A stretch of 64,000 nucleotides of DNA from Rhodoplanes serenus (GCA_009720755.1 WNKV01000016.1:1-64000); one strand, 5' to 3'; positions 43,557 through 53,642 are shown, counted from the stretch's first letter. The notes: generated by a model not told the origin, from the sequence alone. Made by a program: numbers and translations.

Positions 43557-46500
43557 TCAAGCCCATCGTGGGTCTGCAATCGCTGCATCCAGTTCGCGAC
43601 CGGTAAGCCGAGTCTTAATTTGGTTCGGCCCCAGCCCGGAACGAAAGTCCCGCAGGTCTGCGATCTGGTGCTCCTCCCATTCCGGGTACGCCCCAAGACG
43701 CCCAAACACGGTCTGCAGCCTGTACGCGGTCGGCGTCTGCTCGCTCGCAAGTCGGTGGAATTTACCGTTCAGGTCATCAATGTCCGGCTCAAAGCAAATA
43801 AGAAGCCGTCCGAGCTCGTCGACTAGCCGGAGACGTGCGGCGTCACGCTGAGCCGCTGCCATGGTCGCCGCCTCCGTCGCAAATCGCTCGCGCATCGCTG
43901 AAATCGTCTCCTGAGCCTCCCGACGGAGCTGTATTCGCGCAGCTTGCCATGCCCCGGTGGGACACTCGCGCCCATCCCACGACAGAACGAGTGTCTTCAA
44001 ATCCGCGAAAGATTTTATCGGCTGGAGTCCGCCGCTCCCCAACCAGCCGCAAATCGTAGCTCGGAACGATCCGCTTTCCGCGGTCACCAAAAGCAGGGGT
44101 AGGCGTTCGCCAGGTTGCTGGAGCTGCCGTGCAATGGCGTGTTGCCCATGATCTAGGCCATCGATACAAGCAGCATCCGGGCTCGCCGCAATCGCCGAGG
44201 CGTCGGTCACGATACGCAGAGGGCCGTCTCCGATCCGATGAAGGACATTGCTCTCCGCGGTAACGCGTACACCAGTCCCATCTAGCGCACCGAGCAACGC
44301 TTCGGTATCACTCGCCGAAACCAGACCGCTTTCAGCACTCATTACAACCGGCTCATCTTCCGGGAATGATCGCATCAGCGTCGGATTGGCCTTGATCTCG
44401 TCCGCCGCGCGGGCAAGCGCCTCTTCGTCGACCTCAGCTCGGCCGATGAGCATCCGAAGCGCTTGCGACAGCACAGGCTGCATCGGCCCGACGAATGTTT
44501 CGAACAGACCGCAGCGCGACGCCAGGGCGCGGTACACCCGTTCATCGACACTGTGTTTCAGGTACAGGTTGACTACGGGCAGCACAGGAAGCTCCTGGCC
44601 GATACGGTCAATGCGCCCGATCCGCTGCTCCACCTTGGACGGATTCCAAGGCAGATCAAAATTTACGAGCGCGCCGGCAGCCTGCAGATTTAGCCCTTCG
44701 CTCGCCGCGTCCGTGCAGACCAGAACCTTGATGTTTCCGTCGCGCAGCGCTTTCGTGACAACCTCCTTAGACGCGGCGATCCAGGCATTGTTTGATCGAA
44801 GGGCTCCACCATCGCCAGAATAAGAAGCAACCGCAGAGCCGAAGGCGCCGACCAATGCGTCACGCAGATACGCCATGGTGTCGGAAAATCCGGTGAAGAC
44901 GAGGACAGCCCGCCCGTCGCCCGTCAGCTGCTTGGCGCGCTCTACTAACCTGTCACGCTTGGTATCGACGGCGCCCAGCGCAGAGATTCGTTCGAGTAAT
45001 CCCTCGACCTCGCTGAGCTCGGCACGCGCCTCCTCCGGCGATTCGGGCAGTGCCGATGTGAGTTTTACATTCAACAGATCCTCGAGCTCCTGAGCATCTT
45101 CGATGTCGAGTATGCTAGGATCGGGGGCATGCTGAGCAATGACAGCCATGAGACCTGCCGCCCGCCGCTCGAGGCTCTTTCGCAATGCGATCGGCGAGCT
45201 CGCTGCGCGCCGACGATAGATCGTCATCACGAAACCCTTGCCAGGCTTCTGATGTTCAAGCTCGTCGAATCGCCGGTCGATATAGCTCGTCACGGCTTCG
45301 TAGACCTCCCGCTCTTCCGCGGTCTCGAAGTCGAACGGATCATCCTTCACGTCGCGGCTGGGCGGCGGGCGGTTGAGAAGCCCCATCCTGAAATACTCGC
45401 GCAGCGTCCGACGCGTGTTGCGGTGCATGCGACGCGCAAGCGGAGAGCAGATCCGCAACCACCGCACAGCCGCTTGGCGCGACGTCGGGGGAAGGAAGCG
45501 CAACGACTGTGCGAAAGCGTCGGCATCCGTTAATGGTGGAAGGCCAAGGCTGGTCGGCGGCGGCGGGCAATTCGGCGTAGCACGGAGGATATGCACCAGT
45601 CCCAGCGCCTCGGTCCGATGTAGGGCGCCACGTTCTAGGCTCGCCAACGCTTCGAAGAATCGACGCACGACGTGAAAGCCGGACAGCCAGAGCCCGCCTT
45701 CGCCCAGCACCTGTAGCAAGTCCCATGGTTCCCACGGATGTGTCTGCATGGGCGTAGCCGACAGGATCATGAAGCTGCGCGCCTGCTGCTTGGCCTGCAT
45801 TTGGCGCAGCAATCCGAGCAGCAGCGTTGGCGTGTTGAACTCGCCCTCGATCTGGCTCGCGCGCCGCGCAGCATGGCCTTCGTCCAGCAACACCAGATCC
45901 CATGCCGTTGCTCCAAGAAGCGCCGGAAGATTGCCCTCGGAGCGGGCCGTCTCCCGGCTCAACAGCAATAGATTTTGTTCCAAAGCCTCGGACAGGCCTG
46001 AAACCGATTGCTTTGTGCCATCGGGCCAAACAAGCATCTTTGGCCCTTCAAGCCGCGGCACACGAAGTCCGCCCTTTTCTCTCAATTCACCCTGCCACTG
46101 TGGCAGCAGATTCGCAGGTGGCAGGATCAGTACCCGTTTCACACCACGTCCAGCGAGCAGTCGGCGGAGGGTGAGGATCGCCTCCACTGTCTTACCCATG
46201 CCCACCTCGTCGCACAGCAAGCGACCCTGGGGCCAAGCCGCGGCAGTTTCCGCAACGACATGCCGCTGATGCGGCCAGAGGGTGACGGGAGCCATCGCGT
46301 CGCAGGTGGCCGCGCCGCCGTCCGGCATATACGGCGCCTCCATCACATAGCCCCAGAGCATCGCCGCGCGCTGACGACGAAGGTTGTCCTCGGGTTCCGC
46401 AACTGGCGGGGCGTCCGGAGCCAGCCTGATCAGCGCGTCGCGCACTGCTTCTGGAAGCGGCACTACGACAACGGCAGGGTCATCGCCGGACCACAGCAGG

Positions 46501-47096
46501 TCGAACTCATCGCGGAAATGCACGTGCCGCTTGGGGTCTACCCAACTTTCGCTGATTTCCAGCTTCTCGTAATTGCCGCCGATACCTTTTGCGCTCTCGT
46601 TTCCACTGCCAGAAAAGACAACGGCATCTTCGGCCGCATCCACGAAGAGACCGAACTTGGCGTGCAGAATGCCATCGGCATGGCGCATCACGCCGACCTT
46701 CATCTCCAGCCAGCCGTCCCGTGCGAGCCAGGCCAGCATTTCAAGACGGCCCTTCTGCAAGGCCGTCGCGGGCGGGCCGAGCCTGGCCAGCAGGGTCTCG
46801 ATTAACGGTGCATCAATGCCGGCATCGAGCAGCGCGCGCACATCCGGCTCGGCCAGCTCCTCATTCACAAGCAAGCGCAGGGCGGGCTTGTGGGTGATGG
46901 CGCCATCCAGGATCCGCTGGATGAAGGCCCCGAAGCCGGAGGCCGCCGCCGCGAGCACCGACGACGAAAAGTAGGCGCAGCAACGATCATAACGCACCGC
47001 GCGGCGCAGGCCCGGCTCGTACAGCCTGGCCACCAACTGACCGTCAGGTGCGCGGAGAAAGCGCGGCCAGCTGATCTCGCGGAGCGAGACGTTCAT
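43557..47096 (-). CDS. PLD-like plus SNF2 helicase, Hma/DISARM-like defence protein
   Basis: 1179 aa. The N-terminal phospholipase-D-like domain (about 1-210) has one catalytic half-site (HAK at 145-147 and GSGNES at 163-168). The SNF2-type helicase follows: Walker A DEVGMGKT (296-303), DEGH (405-408) in place of DEAH, ILSATPM, and C-terminal VCTDAASEGLNLQ and RIGRIDRIGQ. The ATG overlaps the methylase stop (ATGA). A PLD nuclease or DNA-binding head on a SNF2 motor is typical of DISARM-related anti-phage systems. Lower GC and less biased codons than the core genes suggest transfer. Confidence 0.85.
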   Translation of the reverse strand: MNVSLREISWPRFLRAPDGQLVARLYEPGLRRAVRYDRCCAYFSSSVLAAAASGFGAFIQRILDGAITHKPALRLLVNEELAEPDVRALLDAGIDAPLIETLLARLGPPATALQKGRLEMLAWLARDGWLEMKVGVMRHADGILHAKFGLFVDAAEDAVVFSGSGNESAKGIGGNYEKLEISESWVDPKRHVHFRDEFDLLWSGDDPAVVVVPLPEAVRDALIRLAPDAPPVAEPEDNLRRQRAAMLWGYVMEAPYMPDGGAATCDAMAPVTLWPHQRHVVAETAAAWPQGRLLCDEVGMGKTVEAILTLRRLLAGRGVKRVLILPPANLLPQWQGELREKGGLRVPRLEGPKMLVWPDGTKQSVSGLSEALEQNLLLLSRETARSEGNLPALLGATAWDLVLLDEGHAARRASQIEGEFNTPTLLLGLLRQMQAKQQARSFMILSATPMQTHPWEPWDLLQVLGEGGLWLSGFHVVRRFFEALASLERGALHRTEALGLVHILRATPNCPPPPTSLGLPPLTDADAFAQSLRFLPPTSRQAAVRWLRICSPLARRMHRNTRRTLREYFRMGLLNRPPPSRDVKDDPFDFETAEEREVYEAVTSYIDRRFDELEHQKPGKGFVMTIYRRRAASSPIALRKSLERRAAGLMAVIAQHAPDPSILDIEDAQELEDLLNVKLTSALPESPEEARAELSEVEGLLERISALGAVDTKRDRLVERAKQLTGDGRAVLVFTGFSDTMAYLRDALVGAFGSAVASYSGDGGALRSNNAWIAASKEVVTKALRDGNIKVLVCTDAASEGLNLQAAGALVNFDLPWNPSKVEQRIGRIDRIGQELPVLPVVNLYLKHSVDERVYRALASRCGLFETFVGPMQPVLSQALRMLIGRAEVDEEALARAADEIKANPTLMRSFPEDEPVVMSAESGLVSASDTEALLGALDGTGVRVTAESNVLHRIGDGPLRIVTDASAIAASPDAACIDGLDHGQHAIARQLQQPGERLPLLLVTAESGSFRATICGWLGSGGLQPIKSFADLKTLVLSWDGRECPTGAWQAARIQLRREAQETISAMRERFATEAATMAAAQRDAARLRLVDELGRLLICFEPDIDDLNGKFHRLASEQTPTAYRLQTVFGRLGAYPEWEEHQIADLRDFRSGLGPNQIKTRLTGRELDAAIADPRWA

Positions 47097-50089
47097 TTCT
47101 CCTCCTCGTCCTCTTCGGCATCGCCCTCTTCCTCGTCCTCGATCTCCTCGATCTCCTCATCATCAGCGCTGGGCGCACCAGACTTGGAGAACAGGTCGAG
47201 GACGGCTTGGTCGGGCTTCTTTTCCGTCCAGTCGGGATGCGTCAAGCCAAAGAGGGGCGTCAGCATGGTGTGCCAGGCGCGGAACTCGGCGAACTTCTGT
47301 GCCACGGCGTTCTTCTCGATGCGGATGGCGGGTGGGGCAGCTCGCAGCAGCGCCTCGATCAGGCGCACGGTCGGGTCGCCGAGCTTGATGCCGTGGCGGG
47401 TCGCGAAGGACCGCGCTGCACCAATACCGGCCGCGCCGCCACCCGCATCGGCGTAGGTCAGGGCGAGAGCCTGCGCCTTGTCCAGATGAGTTCGAAAAAC
47501 TGTGTCGCGCGGATGGATCTTCAGTGCTTCCGCCTTTTTCATCCGCTTGCCCTTGCCGGGCTCCCAGCCAAACAGAAGCTGCTGCGCCTCGGTTTCGGTC
47601 AGCGGCGCCTCACGCCGGCGATCAGCGGCGGAGAGGATGTTCACCTTATCCGCCTTCACGGCGATCAGGCCGGCTTGCTGAAGGGTGGAGACATCCATGC
47701 CGACGGCGTGGCCAAGCAGCTTTGCCTCGTTGAAGCGAAACTCGGCGGCGCGCAACGTGGCCCAACAGAGCAAGGCAAACTGCGCCTCGCCCTCGACGCC
47801 CTGCAAGCCGCCTTGTGCCAATTGGCGGATCCGCCATCCGGCGACGGCATCAGCGGCGATGTCGATGGCAGCCCCCACGCCAACCGGCTCGCCCGTGTCG
47901 GTCCGGACCTGGTCATAGGCAGAGAAGACTTCCATGGCCGGACCGAAGCTGCCGACGAGCTGGTCCACCGGGTTCAGCCCTTCCGCCGATAGACGCTCGG
48001 CCGCAGCTTCAGCGACGGCACGAATGCGCGCCTGCATCGCCGTGTCGAAATAGCCGGTGCCGGCGTGGTCGGCCCGCAGCCGCGCGACAAGGATGACGGT
48101 GGACTGCGCGGCGTTCTTCTTTGCTTGATGCAGGCTGTGCGCCCCTTCGGTCATGACCGGCCACGTGGCGGTGATGGTGAAGCCAGCCTCGATCAGCGAG
48201 GCGAAGAGCGCCTCCCAGGCTTCCTGCTTCTTGTGCGTGAACATGACCGTCAGGACGCCGTCCTGCCGCAGCACACGATGCGCCTCGGTGAAAACCTTGG
48301 TCATAAGCGACTGGTAGTGCGCCTGCGCGGCTGCGGCCGCGTCCTTCGCCTTCTTAGTGCCGGCGCGGAACCGGGCATCGTTTTTGACCGCCTCCTCAGT
48401 ATTCTCGCAGAGCAGGGATGAGAACCATTCGGGGCGGCGATGGCCTTGGCTGCGCTTCAGCCAGACATAAAAGAAATCGGCGAGCTCGCTGTACTGAACG
48501 TTGTCCGAGTACGGCGGGTCCACAACGATGGCGTCCAGCGAATGGTCGCCTAAATGGATGAGAGAGGCAGCCGAGCCTTGGGTCAGCTCGGCCGGCGTCG
48601 CGCTTTCAACGCGCGGAAGCTTGGCCACCTCCTCGTAGGCTGAGACGGCGCTATCCATAGCCCAGGCTAGACCGCCGCTGGCAACAACGGGAGCCATCTC
48701 CGCGAAAGTCAGTTTGAAGGCGAAGTCGTGCCTGTCGAAGACCGAGCGGACGGTCTGAGCGAGGATGTTCCACGAGGAGAGGATCGAGTTCCAGTTGGCC
48801 AGCTTGTCCAGCACGAACGCTAGCAAGTGAATCACCGCCTCGCCCACGTCCTCGCCTTCCTCGGCCAGGATTGCGGGGCGGAGCGCCTGCAGTTCCTCCA
48901 TCAGCACGCCGAAGCCGAGTAGCTGACGTGGGCTGAACATGTCTGCCCAGCGTGGCATACCGTAGGTGCGCGGCCGCGCATCCGTCGTGATTACCGGGTA
49001 CTCCTCGGTGGGAATGAGGTTCCGCGCCTCCCAGTCGCCGCGCCACTGTTGAAGCTGTGCTTCAGCAGCGTCCAGCGCGTCGATGTCTGCCCGCTGCGGA
49101 GGGCGGAACTTCAGCCCCTGCGGCGTCTTCAGCGCTACGGCGTAGAGCGCGCTGCCCATCCGCCCGGCCTGCGCCTGCGCCTTGATCCAGTCGGCCGGAA
49201 TGACCTCGTTGGTGAAGAGGCTGATGCCCTTGCCCTTGGCGTAGCTGCGCGGGGGGGGCGCGGCAAGCGCCCTTGGACCGACGCCGATCGGCCTGATCTC
49301 CGTGGTCCAGGTGCCGGCCGCCTTGTCCACCACCGGCTTCGCCACAACGGGAATGCCGCCCTTCGGCTTCAGCAGGTGCCAATCCGGCACCAGCGGTGTC
49401 ATGTGTCCTGTCGTGGGACAAGGGATGGTGCGGGCGAAGATATACGCTTGGACATTGGCGCCCATCTCCTTCGGGAAAAAGCGCCCGATACGCCCAGCTA
49501 CGCGCTTGTCCCACTCCCGCCCCCAATGGCGCGCCCGATCAGCGAGCTTCGGTCCGAAGCGGAACGGATAGTCGAGTGTCGCCTCAAGCACGCTACATGC
49601 GACAGGATTGTACTCGTTGGCCAGGGTCGGGAACCCGAGGCGGGCGCTCTCCAACGGGATCGAGCCGCCGCCGGACATCGGGTCCATCACGGTCGGCAGA
49701 TGCCCCCAGATCCGGGTGGCCGCCGCATGCGCCGCATCGAGATCTTTGGTACGGAGCGGCGCCTTGAAGGCGCGAACCGCGCCGAAGCCGCCGGGCACCT
49801 GTACCCCGGTGTTCATCAACTCGCGGATTGCGACGATCTGTTCGGACGGGCGTCCGAAGCCGAGAAGGCGCTCAAAAGTGTCCCGCGGGAAATTCGCTGG
49901 TAGAACGCTGGCCAGAACAGCAGCGCGGCTCGCTGCCAAAGGACGCCGCGCCCACCACACATGGAAACGCTTGTCCGGCGGTTGCTGTCCGGTGCTGCGC
50001 TCGCGAATGCATTCGACGCCGATTGCCGCCGCCGGCAACCAATCTTCGATCAGCAGCCGCGGCCGCTCTCCCTTGTTGCCGTTCGGCAT
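47093..50089 (-). CDS. DUF1156-type adenine-specific DNA methylase
   Basis: 998 aa. The N-terminal DUF1156 part has LLIEDWLPAAAIGVECIRE and FHVWWARRPLAASRAAVLAS. SAM-binding motif I is DPMSGGGS (136-143), with NEYNPVACSVLEA after it. Motif IV is DPPY at about residue 525 (VVDPPYSDNVQYSELADFFY), giving an N6-adenine (or N4-cytosine) amino-methylase. The C-terminus is an acidic Glu/Asp tail. It probably marks host DNA in the system completed by its three operon partners. It starts 15 nt after the 147-aa gene. Confidence 0.88.
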   Translation of the reverse strand: MPNGNKGERPRLLIEDWLPAAAIGVECIRERSTGQQPPDKRFHVWWARRPLAASRAAVLASVLPANFPRDTFERLLGFGRPSEQIVAIRELMNTGVQVPGGFGAVRAFKAPLRTKDLDAAHAAATRIWGHLPTVMDPMSGGGSIPLESARLGFPTLANEYNPVACSVLEATLDYPFRFGPKLADRARHWGREWDKRVAGRIGRFFPKEMGANVQAYIFARTIPCPTTGHMTPLVPDWHLLKPKGGIPVVAKPVVDKAAGTWTTEIRPIGVGPRALAAPPPRSYAKGKGISLFTNEVIPADWIKAQAQAGRMGSALYAVALKTPQGLKFRPPQRADIDALDAAEAQLQQWRGDWEARNLIPTEEYPVITTDARPRTYGMPRWADMFSPRQLLGFGVLMEELQALRPAILAEEGEDVGEAVIHLLAFVLDKLANWNSILSSWNILAQTVRSVFDRHDFAFKLTFAEMAPVVASGGLAWAMDSAVSAYEEVAKLPRVESATPAELTQGSAASLIHLGDHSLDAIVVDPPYSDNVQYSELADFFYVWLKRSQGHRRPEWFSSLLCENTEEAVKNDARFRAGTKKAKDAAAAAQAHYQSLMTKVFTEAHRVLRQDGVLTVMFTHKKQEAWEALFASLIEAGFTITATWPVMTEGAHSLHQAKKNAAQSTVILVARLRADHAGTGYFDTAMQARIRAVAEAAAERLSAEGLNPVDQLVGSFGPAMEVFSAYDQVRTDTGEPVGVGAAIDIAADAVAGWRIRQLAQGGLQGVEGEAQFALLCWATLRAAEFRFNEAKLLGHAVGMDVSTLQQAGLIAVKADKVNILSAADRRREAPLTETEAQQLLFGWEPGKGKRMKKAEALKIHPRDTVFRTHLDKAQALALTYADAGGGAAGIGAARSFATRHGIKLGDPTVRLIEALLRAAPPAIRIEKNAVAQKFAEFRAWHTMLTPLFGLTHPDWTEKKPDQAVLDLFSKSGAPSADDEEIEEIEDEEEGDAEEDEEEK

Positions 50090-50104
50090 GTTCTTTATCC
50101 GTCC

Positions 50105-50548
50105 CTACTTCACAGCTTCGGTGATGATGCGGAGCGCCCGCACCCAACGCAGCCCACGGCCATCCTGCATCCGGCCAAACCAGGCGGCCGCCTCGGTCGC
50201 GTCCGCGGCCCGAAAGTGCTCGGCCGATTTGGACAATCGCCGAGCGTCCCGGAGCCCTTTTGCGACAATAGCGAACCCAGCGACCCGTGCACCCCAGTCG
50301 ACGTCGATGGGCTGAAAAGGCCCAGGCTCCAGCTTCGCTTGGCCACCCGCCGCCTTCAACGCTGCACGCAGCAGGCCGGATGCGGCGGTGAGCGCGAGGG
50401 GGGAAATCGCCGCAACGCGATCGAACCGCTCCTCCATCTGATCGTTCACGCGCCGCCGATAGACAATGGCCGCGAGGCCTTCGCGCCGCTGCACCACCCT
50501 CAGCGCAAACGGTGCCGCGCGTGTAGCCTGGACCTGAAGGGACGCCAT
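50105..50548 (-). CDS. 147-aa protein of unknown function, part of the defence operon
   Basis: From the ATG at 50548, four bases after the DUF499 stop; an upstream frame overlap also exists. There are no cysteine clusters, TM helices or nucleotide motifs. The chain is basic with a mixed alpha/beta pattern (FALRVVQRREGLAAIVYRR ... GLRWVRALRIITEAVK). Small companions of this kind sit between the ATPase and methylase genes of Hma-like loci, but I could not name the family. It may be a specificity or scaffold subunit. Confidence 0.7.
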   Translation of the reverse strand: MASLQVQATRAAPFALRVVQRREGLAAIVYRRRVNDQMEERFDRVAAISPLALTAASGLLRAALKAAGGQAKLEPGPFQPIDVDWGARVAGFAIVAKGLRDARRLSKSAEHFRAADATEAAAWFGRMQDGRGLRWVRALRIITEAVK

Positions 50549-50552
50549 TGGG

Positions 50553-53462
50553 TCACGCCGACAATGGCGCAAAACGCGCTTCAATGGTGGCAGTGTCTGG
50601 CAGTTGCATAAACACGCTCCGCAAGAGGGCACCCAGATCAGCCTTGCCGTCTTTGCCGAAGCCCAAAACCACCGTCACGCGGATCGAACTGCCCGGCGCC
50701 AAGGCGTTGCCCAGGGTTTGCGCCATAGTCAGAGGTTTGATGGCGGAGGCAACCTTCGTCTCGGCAACGCTGAAGGCCAGCTTGCCACCATCCTTCATGT
50801 CTCCTGTCAGTTCCGCCTCGATCGTCACGTCCGAGGCACCGAGCGGACTGGCCGCCCCCAGTGCCTTTTGTGCGTCCGCCGCAGTGAGGCAGGTGATTCG
50901 CAAGTTCAGAAGGTTCCGTTTGTCGGCATAGGTGGATGCGACCTCGGTATCTGTGGTCGAGGTCGCTCCGGACCCTTTCGGCGGTGGCGGCGGAAGCGGC
51001 AGGCCACCAGGCTTCGGAGGTGGCTCTTCGAAGCCGAATACCTTCAGCCAATCCTTCGCCGTGTTGCTGGCTGCCTCGGCAATGCGCGTGCCGTCATCCA
51101 TCGGGAGGGTTGTGAGCTTTCGCCCCTCATCGCGCTGGCGATGACCATTCGCGGTGTAAACAGCGCCCTTTGCGTCGAAAGCCGTACCATCCTCTTGCTG
51201 GACAACCAGCTTGCCATCAGCGACTGCGCGCAAGATGGAGCTGCGGACGACGGTGGCATTCGGCACCAAGCGAAGACCTTGGGCGGATAGGAACCGCTTG
51301 TGCAAGGCCGCCGCCGAACGCGCCTCCGGCTCATCCGACACAGGCACCGCGCCGCTGAACACCAATTCCACGAAACGATCGGGGAATAGGCTGTCTGTGT
51401 CGGCGTAGATCAGCTTGCGATCCTCCACGAACGCCTTGACGGCGTCCTGACCAGAGGGAAGCTGCATCGGGGGGGTGTCGGGCGGCGTCAAGAAGCGCTC
51501 GTCGATGGTCAGAGTTGCGGCATCAGCCAGAACGAGGCGATTGAATGCACGCGCCGCTTCAAGTCTCGTTGCCTTGCGCAGTTCCGGAATCTGCTTTTTC
51601 AGTTGCTCGCGTGCGAGCTTGCCGCCCTCGCTGTTTGTCTGCTCGCTATCGATCGCCTCGGCTGCCATCAATCGCTGGATGCGCTGAATTGCCTTCTCAA
51701 GACCATTCACGTCTGGGGCTACGGCCAGAATCGCATTGCGATAGGTGCGCATGGTTTCCGCACCTGGAGTGTCATCCGTGTGGGTGACGACGGACTTGGC
51801 TGTGTCCTCGCTCTCACAGAGAGCGAGTTGCAGTTCGGGACGCTCTGGCACTGCCTTGGCGTTCGGCGGCCAAGCAAGCAGCTTGGCGAAAGCGCCTTGA
51901 AACGATTTCTGCACCTCGGCTTTCAAGCGGTCGAGCGCGTCCGGCCGAGGCACCTGCCCCATCCGCTCCTCGATCTGCTTGAGGATGTTCGGCTCGTAGC
52001 GGAACTGCCAAGCATTGGCGCTGCCGCTCATCGGATAGAGGTGCCAACAGGCACCTGCCAGCCGATCGAGGGCATGCGCTGGCTCGTCGCCGCCATCCTC
52101 GGGACGCAGCACGGCGAGAGTCAGGTCCGCGGGATCGAGGCCGCTGTTGGCTTCGAGTGGGAGGCTTTCGAGGAGTAGCGCAGACGCGACGCGCCGGTGG
52201 TGGCCCCAAACGCCGGCATCCAATTCGCCAGCATGGCCCTCGACATCCGCGGCGACTGCCGCCCGGAACTTCTCGCGTCCCAATCGTTCGAGGAGATCGT
52301 CTTGGATCAACGGCGAAGACCAGTTGATCTCGCCGGCGGTGATGATCTCGGGGTTTCGCCCTGGGTCGTCCCAGACGCCGCGGACCATACGCGCGAAGAG
52401 GCGAAGGGTGCCGCGCGAAAGATTGTAGTCCGGAAGGACGCGAAGGCGTTCCTCGGCGGTCTTTATGAGGCGCGGATGTAACGGATAGCAGGCTCGCAAG
52501 CGCTCGGCGTACTTGGGAGAGCGCGCTTCTTCCGGGACCAGAGTCGGGTGGTCCAGAGCTACGCGCTGATAGAGCCCGTGATGATCCGCGGAGGCTTTCG
52601 CTGCGAATGCAGGGTCTACCTGTTCGAAAAGTCGGCGAATGATGACCTGCGCCGTCTCATTGCCGATCGGTTCAATTACCGTTGCCTGACGACCCGTTTG
52701 TTGTTCAAGAATACGGGCAAGATGCTGGAGGCGGGCTGCGCCCTGCGCGTTTGCGGGCTGATCCTTGGGATCGGTGATGACCAGCACCGTTTGTTTCCGC
52801 GTGGCGATCGCGGTCATGATGGTGCGGAGGAAACCGATCAGGTTGCCAACCTCCTGCTCGGTCAGCTTGTCCATGTGCAGGACAAGCTCGTCGAGGAGGA
52901 TGAGGGTAGGCTCGTTAGGTAACCAGGATTCGACGGTTTGTTCGTCCGGCGAGGCCGCCGCGCTGTTGGTCGCGCCGAGCGCGTTCAGGGCGCTGGGTCC
53001 GCCGAGCTGGAAGGCCAGCTCAGCCGCAAGGCTCTTTGCCTCGAGGTCGCCGTGACGAGCGAAGACCGGATAACCAGCGCCCTCGGCGTCGATGCCGCAG
53101 ATTCGGACAGAGGAAGGCCGGCCCGCCGGGGGTAGGAGATCCGTGCCCTTGGTCGGGTCGCCGATGACCTTAGCGAGGTGCCAGAGGGTCATGAGCGCAT
53201 GGGTCTTGCCGCCGCCGAAGCCAGTCGAGAGCCGAAGGATCGCGCCCGATTCGGTGGTCGACGCGAGTCGGCCAAAGACGTCGCGGCAGAGCTTCGTCAA
53301 GGCAGTAGTCGGGTGAGTATTGATAAAGAACTGGTCGGCGTCGCGGTAGATCAGAGGGCCGTCGTTCCGGATCAGCTTTCCAAAGCTAGCAGCAAAGATG
53401 GCATCGTCCAGCTCGCCCTGCAAAACGTCATTACGTGGGTTACTGCCCTCCTTGACGCCCAT
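50553..53462 (-). CDS. DUF499-type AAA+-like ATPase of the defence operon
   Basis: 969 aa from the ATG at 53462, where the conserved N-terminus (KEGSNPRNDVLQGELDDAIF) begins and an AGGAG lies about 13 bases upstream. Walker A is GFGGGKTH (81-88) and Walker B LILLDEL (186-192). DUF499 ATPases are companions of DUF1156 methylases. The C-terminal half has a Pro-rich linker (PPPKPGGLPLPPPPPKG) before the last 150 residues. It is first in the operon, and the 180-nt gap upstream probably holds the promoter. It likely couples ATP use to target recognition or translocation. Confidence 0.85.
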   Translation of the reverse strand: MGVKEGSNPRNDVLQGELDDAIFAASFGKLIRNDGPLIYRDADQFFINTHPTTALTKLCRDVFGRLASTTESGAILRLSTGFGGGKTHALMTLWHLAKVIGDPTKGTDLLPPAGRPSSVRICGIDAEGAGYPVFARHGDLEAKSLAAELAFQLGGPSALNALGATNSAAASPDEQTVESWLPNEPTLILLDELVLHMDKLTEQEVGNLIGFLRTIMTAIATRKQTVLVITDPKDQPANAQGAARLQHLARILEQQTGRQATVIEPIGNETAQVIIRRLFEQVDPAFAAKASADHHGLYQRVALDHPTLVPEEARSPKYAERLRACYPLHPRLIKTAEERLRVLPDYNLSRGTLRLFARMVRGVWDDPGRNPEIITAGEINWSSPLIQDDLLERLGREKFRAAVAADVEGHAGELDAGVWGHHRRVASALLLESLPLEANSGLDPADLTLAVLRPEDGGDEPAHALDRLAGACWHLYPMSGSANAWQFRYEPNILKQIEERMGQVPRPDALDRLKAEVQKSFQGAFAKLLAWPPNAKAVPERPELQLALCESEDTAKSVVTHTDDTPGAETMRTYRNAILAVAPDVNGLEKAIQRIQRLMAAEAIDSEQTNSEGGKLAREQLKKQIPELRKATRLEAARAFNRLVLADAATLTIDERFLTPPDTPPMQLPSGQDAVKAFVEDRKLIYADTDSLFPDRFVELVFSGAVPVSDEPEARSAAALHKRFLSAQGLRLVPNATVVRSSILRAVADGKLVVQQEDGTAFDAKGAVYTANGHRQRDEGRKLTTLPMDDGTRIAEAASNTAKDWLKVFGFEEPPPKPGGLPLPPPPPKGSGATSTTDTEVASTYADKRNLLNLRITCLTAADAQKALGAASPLGASDVTIEAELTGDMKDGGKLAFSVAETKVASAIKPLTMAQTLGNALAPGSSIRVTVVLGFGKDGKADLGALLRSVFMQLPDTATIEARFAPLSA

Positions 53463-53642
53463 TGTCTTAATACTCCTGCCGCAGAGTGGGTAAATACGCA
53501 ACGGGAGGCCACTCTCGCTGCAAGGCAGGTCAGTGCTCCTGTTTGAAGTCAATTTATCGGAGAGGCACTGCTCGGTCGAGATCGCGCCTCCGGAAAAGGG
53601 AACAGGCCCGCCTCCGCGACAGCCCTGCGTTCCAAAACTCGG

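Noticed and set aside
42811..43851. Plus-strand frame running through tRNA-Ser
   Set aside because: It contains the whole tRNA and ends inside the antisense of the helicase gene; not coding.
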